From a bacterium (GTDB taxonomy: Bacteria > Tectomicrobia > Entotheonellia > Entotheonellales > Entotheonellaceae), in NCBI GenBank assembly GCA_027294925.1, contig JAPULM010000364.1:1-8956 (forward strand): a stretch of DNA of 8,956 bases, in the 5' to 3' direction. The notes under the pieces were generated by a model that worked only from the letters and a program-made list of their open reading frames with translations, was not told where the DNA came from and ran no database searches. Shown here piece after piece: positions 6,830-8,956 of the stretch. The translations under genes were made by a program, and so were the position numbers. Each line of letters begins with the position of its first letter. The first letter of the stretch is position 1.

Positions 6830-6885
6830 AACAATACACAGGTTACGGTGAGAAATAGTCGTACATAAAGGCGTCTTCGTTGCAT
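6808..6885 (-). pseudogene. Signal-peptide stub of a lost secreted protein, possibly the ABC substrate-binding protein
   Basis: An ATG at 6885-6883 has a very strong ribosome site, GAGGAGGAG, a few bases upstream. It opens a 25-codon frame that begins MQRRRLYVRLFLTVTCVLL, a textbook signal peptide with a basic start and hydrophobic core. It then runs out of frame into the permease fragment and ends at TGA (6810-6808). About 19 codons precede the inferred junction near 6830. A substrate-binding protein commonly opens NitT/TauT operons, so the stub is plausibly what is left of it; the rest, any ATPase gene and the front of the permease would have been removed in one deletion. The identity is inference from position. 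No lipobox Cys is seen in the remaining residues. Confidence 0.55.
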
Positions 6886-7036
6886 GATTCCTCCTCCTCA
6901 AGTCAAAGCCAGCCGGGCTTACAACCGGCTATCACAGGTCACGGTGGCCGCCTGCCAATGCCTAAGCCAGGCGGGCAAAAGGCAGTCGACTTCCAGATAG
7001 GCAAAAGCCATCATAACAGAAGATTCTGCTGAGGGC

Positions 7037-7048
7037 CAGCACGTGCTG
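7037..7048. promoter_or_regulatory. 12-bp perfect palindrome, possible operator
   Basis: CAGCACGTGCTG is a perfect inverted repeat ending 2 bp before the predicted -35 element of the intact amidohydrolase gene. A dimeric regulator could bind here. A 12-bp palindrome is expected about twice by chance in a window of this size, so only the position makes it notable. Confidence 0.3.
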
Positions 7049-7049
7049 C

Positions 7050-7078
7050 TTGAGTGATGCGTCGTCCAGGTATATAGT
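7050..7078 (+). promoter_or_regulatory. Predicted sigma70-type promoter of the intact amidohydrolase gene
   Basis: TTGAGT (7050-7055) and TATAGT (7073-7078) are separated by 17 bp and match the sigma70 consensus at 4/6 and 5/6 bases. The start of transcription would fall near 7085, leaving a leader of about 39 nt before the GTG start at 7124. The call rests on pattern and position only. Confidence 0.45.
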
Positions 7079-7123
7079 GGACAATATAGCCACAAAATCC
7101 GTCTCAGGGTAAGGAGAATCGCT

Positions 7124-8287
7124 GTGAAGAATGGTTACAAAATTTGGGACACCGATACCCATATTCAGCCAACGGTAGAGGTTGTCGAGCACTATTATGA
7201 TCCGGGTTTTCGCAAGCGGCTACCTGAGCTTGAGCGCTACAAACTACCCTTACCGGCGGACAATGGAACGCAGAGCACGAGGTATAGCGAGGGGCGACAC
7301 CGGTATGCCGTGGGCAAGGTAGCCTACCGGCGGATTCTCGGGCAGGCCGAGCCACCCGTCGAGCCGGTCGCCAACTACGGCAAGTTCCAAGGCAGCAAAC
7401 TCCCGTCCCTGGGCGTGGCGGACGATCAGGTGGACGCGCGCATCCGAGATATGGACGAGGAAGGCGTGGACGTGCAGCTCATGGTGCCTGGCGTCACCAT
7501 GGGGGTGGTGCAGTTGAAAGATGCGGAACTGGAAATGGGTTTAATCCGAGCTTATCATCGCTACATGGACGATTTTTGCGGCAAATATCCGGGCCGCCTT
7601 AAAGCGCTGATGGTCATCACCGGAACCGCCATTGAGGCGTCCGTACAAGAGATTAAAACATGGGGGAAATCACGCTGGGCGGTCGGCATATGGCCGTTTC
7701 CTGGCATGGATATGCCACTGGATCATCCTGACCTTAACCCCATCTGGGCCGCCGCGCAGGAAGCGGGCCTGGCTGTGGTGCACCATAGCTTGACCTGGGA
7801 TCCACCCTACTTCCCCGGCTATCGCGACCTGGACGACAATTTATTCTTGGGGCGACTTTGCGCCCATCCCTGGGGCGCCATGAAGGCTGTCGGTTCGTTC
7901 ATCGGCTCCGGCATCATGGACCGCTATCCCGATCTTCGCTTTGGCATTCTGGAATGTGGCTGTGGCTGGCTACCCTTCTGGGCTCGGCGCATGGATGATC
8001 AGACCGAGTATGTCGGCACGACGGCCAAACTCGAGGCGAAAATCAGCGATTATATGAGCGGTGGACGTTTCTTCGCGAGCATCGAAATGCACGAAGGCGA
8101 AGATATGATCAAAATGGTGATGGACTTCATGGGCGACAACATGCTGATGTATGCGTCTGACTACCCACATCCCGAATGCATGTTCCCCAACTCGCCGGAT
8201 CATGCACTGGCCTGGAACAGCCTAAACGCAGCACAAATGCAGAAATTGATGTGGGACAACGCCGTACGATTCTACGGCGAGCCGTAG
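7124..8287 (+). CDS. COG2159 amidohydrolase (TIM-barrel metal-dependent hydrolase/decarboxylase), intact
   Basis: This 387-aa enzyme starts at GTG 7124; AAGGAG lies 7 nt upstream and no in-frame ATG fits. Conserved elements in order are DTDTH (9-13), DMDEEGVDVQLMVPG (109-123), VHHSLTWDPPYFPGYRD (219-235, likely metal His221), AHPWGAM (247-253, His248), IMDRYPDLRFGILECGCGWLP (264-284 in part, Glu277) and YASDYPHPE (343-351, Asp346). This set is typical of COG2159 amidohydrolases, which include ACMSD-like and resorcylate-type decarboxylases and hydrolases acting on cyclic or aromatic substrates, usually with one divalent metal in the cytoplasm. The substrate cannot be read from sequence. It is a paralogue of the truncated gene at 1830-2642. 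It is divergent from the decayed transporter operon and convergent with the exporter, only 16 bp from that gene's end. It uses more G+C-rich codons than the truncated copy. Confidence 0.92.
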   Translation: MKNGYKIWDTDTHIQPTVEVVEHYYDPGFRKRLPELERYKLPLPADNGTQSTRYSEGRHRYAVGKVAYRRILGQAEPPVEPVANYGKFQGSKLPSLGVADDQVDARIRDMDEEGVDVQLMVPGVTMGVVQLKDAELEMGLIRAYHRYMDDFCGKYPGRLKALMVITGTAIEASVQEIKTWGKSRWAVGIWPFPGMDMPLDHPDLNPIWAAAQEAGLAVVHHSLTWDPPYFPGYRDLDDNLFLGRLCAHPWGAMKAVGSFIGSGIMDRYPDLRFGILECGCGWLPFWARRMDDQTEYVGTTAKLEAKISDYMSGGRFFASIEMHEGEDMIKMVMDFMGDNMLMYASDYPHPECMFPNSPDHALAWNSLNAAQMQKLMWDNAVRFYGEP

Positions 8288-8303
8288 AGATGGTCTACAA
8301 CGA

Positions 8304-8956
8304 TCACAGATGGCCTGGTGCCTGGCTTGGGGAACTGGCCAGCCGCCGGACGGAAAGCCACACCATAGGCAAACTGGCCAGAAGAAAGGCAATGCTGATC
8401 ATCATGAAGCTGTCACGGAAGGCTGCGACAATGGCTTCAATATCGATTTGCTGTTTGATGGCGCGGAGGGCGGCGCGATTGGCATCGCCGCCGACAATAC
8501 CGGATTGACGCAGATACCGCTTGACCTCGTCGAAGGTTGCCCCGTGCATGGCGGAGGTCTCGTTATACGCATCGTAGGCGCGCAATTGGTGGGTGATGCG
8601 CCGCCGTTCGAACAGAGCGCTGGTGACGGTGACGCCGAGGCTCGATCCGATGTTGCGCACCACACCCATTAACCCCTGCCCCATACGGATTTGCTCCGGC
8701 GGCATCACCTGAACATTCAAGGCGGTCAAGGAGGTCACGGTGGAAAACATACAAATGCGGTAGAAAATAATGTATCCCACCAACACCCCGGCCGTGGTCA
8801 ACGCCGTAAACGAGGCGAAGCCAAAAAACACCCCGGTCAGAGCGGCAAAACCGACGATGGCCATTAAGGCGGGTGAGATCATATCATTGAGCCGTCCGCT
8901 GATCACCCCACTCAAGCCCGAAAGAATCAGCGCCGGCACGATGATCAGGCCGGCCT
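8304..8956 (-). CDS. DHA2-family MFS drug exporter (EmrB-like), C-terminal part
   Basis: The frame is open from the right edge to TGA at 8306-8304, giving 216 complete codons; the N-terminus lies outside the window. A GTG at 8939 is not taken as the start because the frame continues upstream as AGLIIVPALILSG. Visible features match the second half of DHA2 (14-helix) proton antiporters. These are GRLNDMISP after a membrane helix, several further helices, the VMPPEQIRMGQGLMGVVRNIGSSLG segment (in part) that is diagnostic of this family, a polar loop with ERRRITHQLRAYD, and a final helix followed by VRRLASSPS at the C-terminus. Such pumps export drugs, dyes or metabolites, often with an EmrA-type partner. 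The gene is convergent with the amidohydrolase. Membership in the family is firm; the substrate is unknown. Confidence 0.88.
   Translation of the reverse strand, partial: AGLIIVPALILSGLSGVISGRLNDMISPALMAIVGFAALTGVFFGFASFTALTTAGVLVGYIIFYRICMFSTVTSLTALNVQVMPPEQIRMGQGLMGVVRNIGSSLGVTVTSALFERRRITHQLRAYDAYNETSAMHGATFDEVKRYLRQSGIVGGDANRAALRAIKQQIDIEAIVAAFRDSFMMISIAFLLASLPMVWLSVRRLASSPSQAPGHL

Noticed and set aside
6911..6974. Inverted repeats AGCCGG/CCGGCT (6911-6930) and CCGCCTG/CAGGCGG (6948-6974)
   Set aside because: The stems are only 6-7 bp, without a T-run, and lie in a leader rather than after a gene. This is too weak to call a terminator or operator.
6904..7080. A minus-strand frame ending at TAA 6921-6919 (with MMAFAYLEVDCLLPAWLRHW) that might be the tail of another gene before the signal-peptide stub
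   Set aside because: Short, no recognised motif, overlaps the predicted promoter of the divergent gene, and no ribosome site was found. It could still be a remnant.
8284..8298. Small hairpin GTAGA/TCTAC at the end of the intact amidohydrolase gene as a terminator
   Set aside because: Only five base pairs, overlapping the stop codon, and no following T-run.
8310..8672. A plus-strand open frame of 120 codons opposite the exporter gene
   Set aside because: It is antisense to a recognised DHA2 exporter and shows no family features; it is a product of G+C-rich codons.
1..8956. Mobile element, CRISPR array, tRNA or rRNA
   Set aside because: No transposase or integrase motif, terminal inverted repeats, regularly spaced repeats, or RNA gene signatures were seen on either strand, although the deletions suggest past rearrangement.

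Overview
This window looks like a catabolic accessory region from an environmental bacterium with a moderate to high G+C content. The G+C is patchy: the M23/bactofilin stretch (about 2.7-4.3 kb) is clearly more A+T-rich than the right half (about 5-9 kb). The gene set is tandem-CMD protein, oxaloacetate-decarboxylase-like enzyme, paralogous COG2159 amidohydrolases, NitT/TauT-type ABC permeases and a DHA2 drug exporter. The bactofilin and the exporter type suggest a Gram-negative or proteobacteria-like host. Large-genome groups such as Ca. Entotheonella/Tectomicrobia would fit, but nothing here fixes the taxon.

Layout. On the left (1-1709) a divergent pair shares a 150-bp intergenic region. 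The CMD-fold protein runs leftward off the window, and a PEP mutase/isocitrate lyase superfamily enzyme resembling Pseudomonas PA4872 oxaloacetate decarboxylase runs rightward. Next (1830-2642) is an amidohydrolase that stops abruptly after about 262 family residues, lacking the C-terminal third that carries the last active-site motifs. Its breakpoint leads into about 190 bp of ambiguous sequence. After that comes an intact two-gene morphogenesis operon (2802-4316): a membrane-anchored M23 peptidase and a bactofilin.

On the minus strand from 6885 down to 4337 lies a decaying operon. In transcription order it holds a signal-peptide stub of a lost secreted protein, the C-terminal tail of one ABC permease, a second permease broken by an in-frame amber codon, an intact small membrane protein of unknown function, an intact 194-aa protein of unknown function, and a TTC38-like TPR remnant that also carries an in-frame amber codon. 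The very tight gene spacing survives, so the decay looks recent.

On the right, an intact amidohydrolase (7124-8287, GTG start, strong Shine-Dalgarno, plausible sigma70-type promoter and an adjacent 12-bp palindrome) diverges from the broken transporter operon. It converges on a DHA2-type MFS exporter that enters from the right edge.

How the genes fit together (inference). The amidohydrolases, CMD protein and oxaloacetate decarboxylase suggest breakdown of a cyclic or aromatic carboxylated compound, and the transporter would have imported a small anion. The import arm is broken while one amidohydrolase remains intact. No complete new system is evident. The most notable items are the multiple independent gene lesions, the two uncharacterised co-transcribed genes at 4802-5803, and the breakpoint at about 2616. 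No tRNA, rRNA, CRISPR array, transposase or insertion-sequence ends were recognised.
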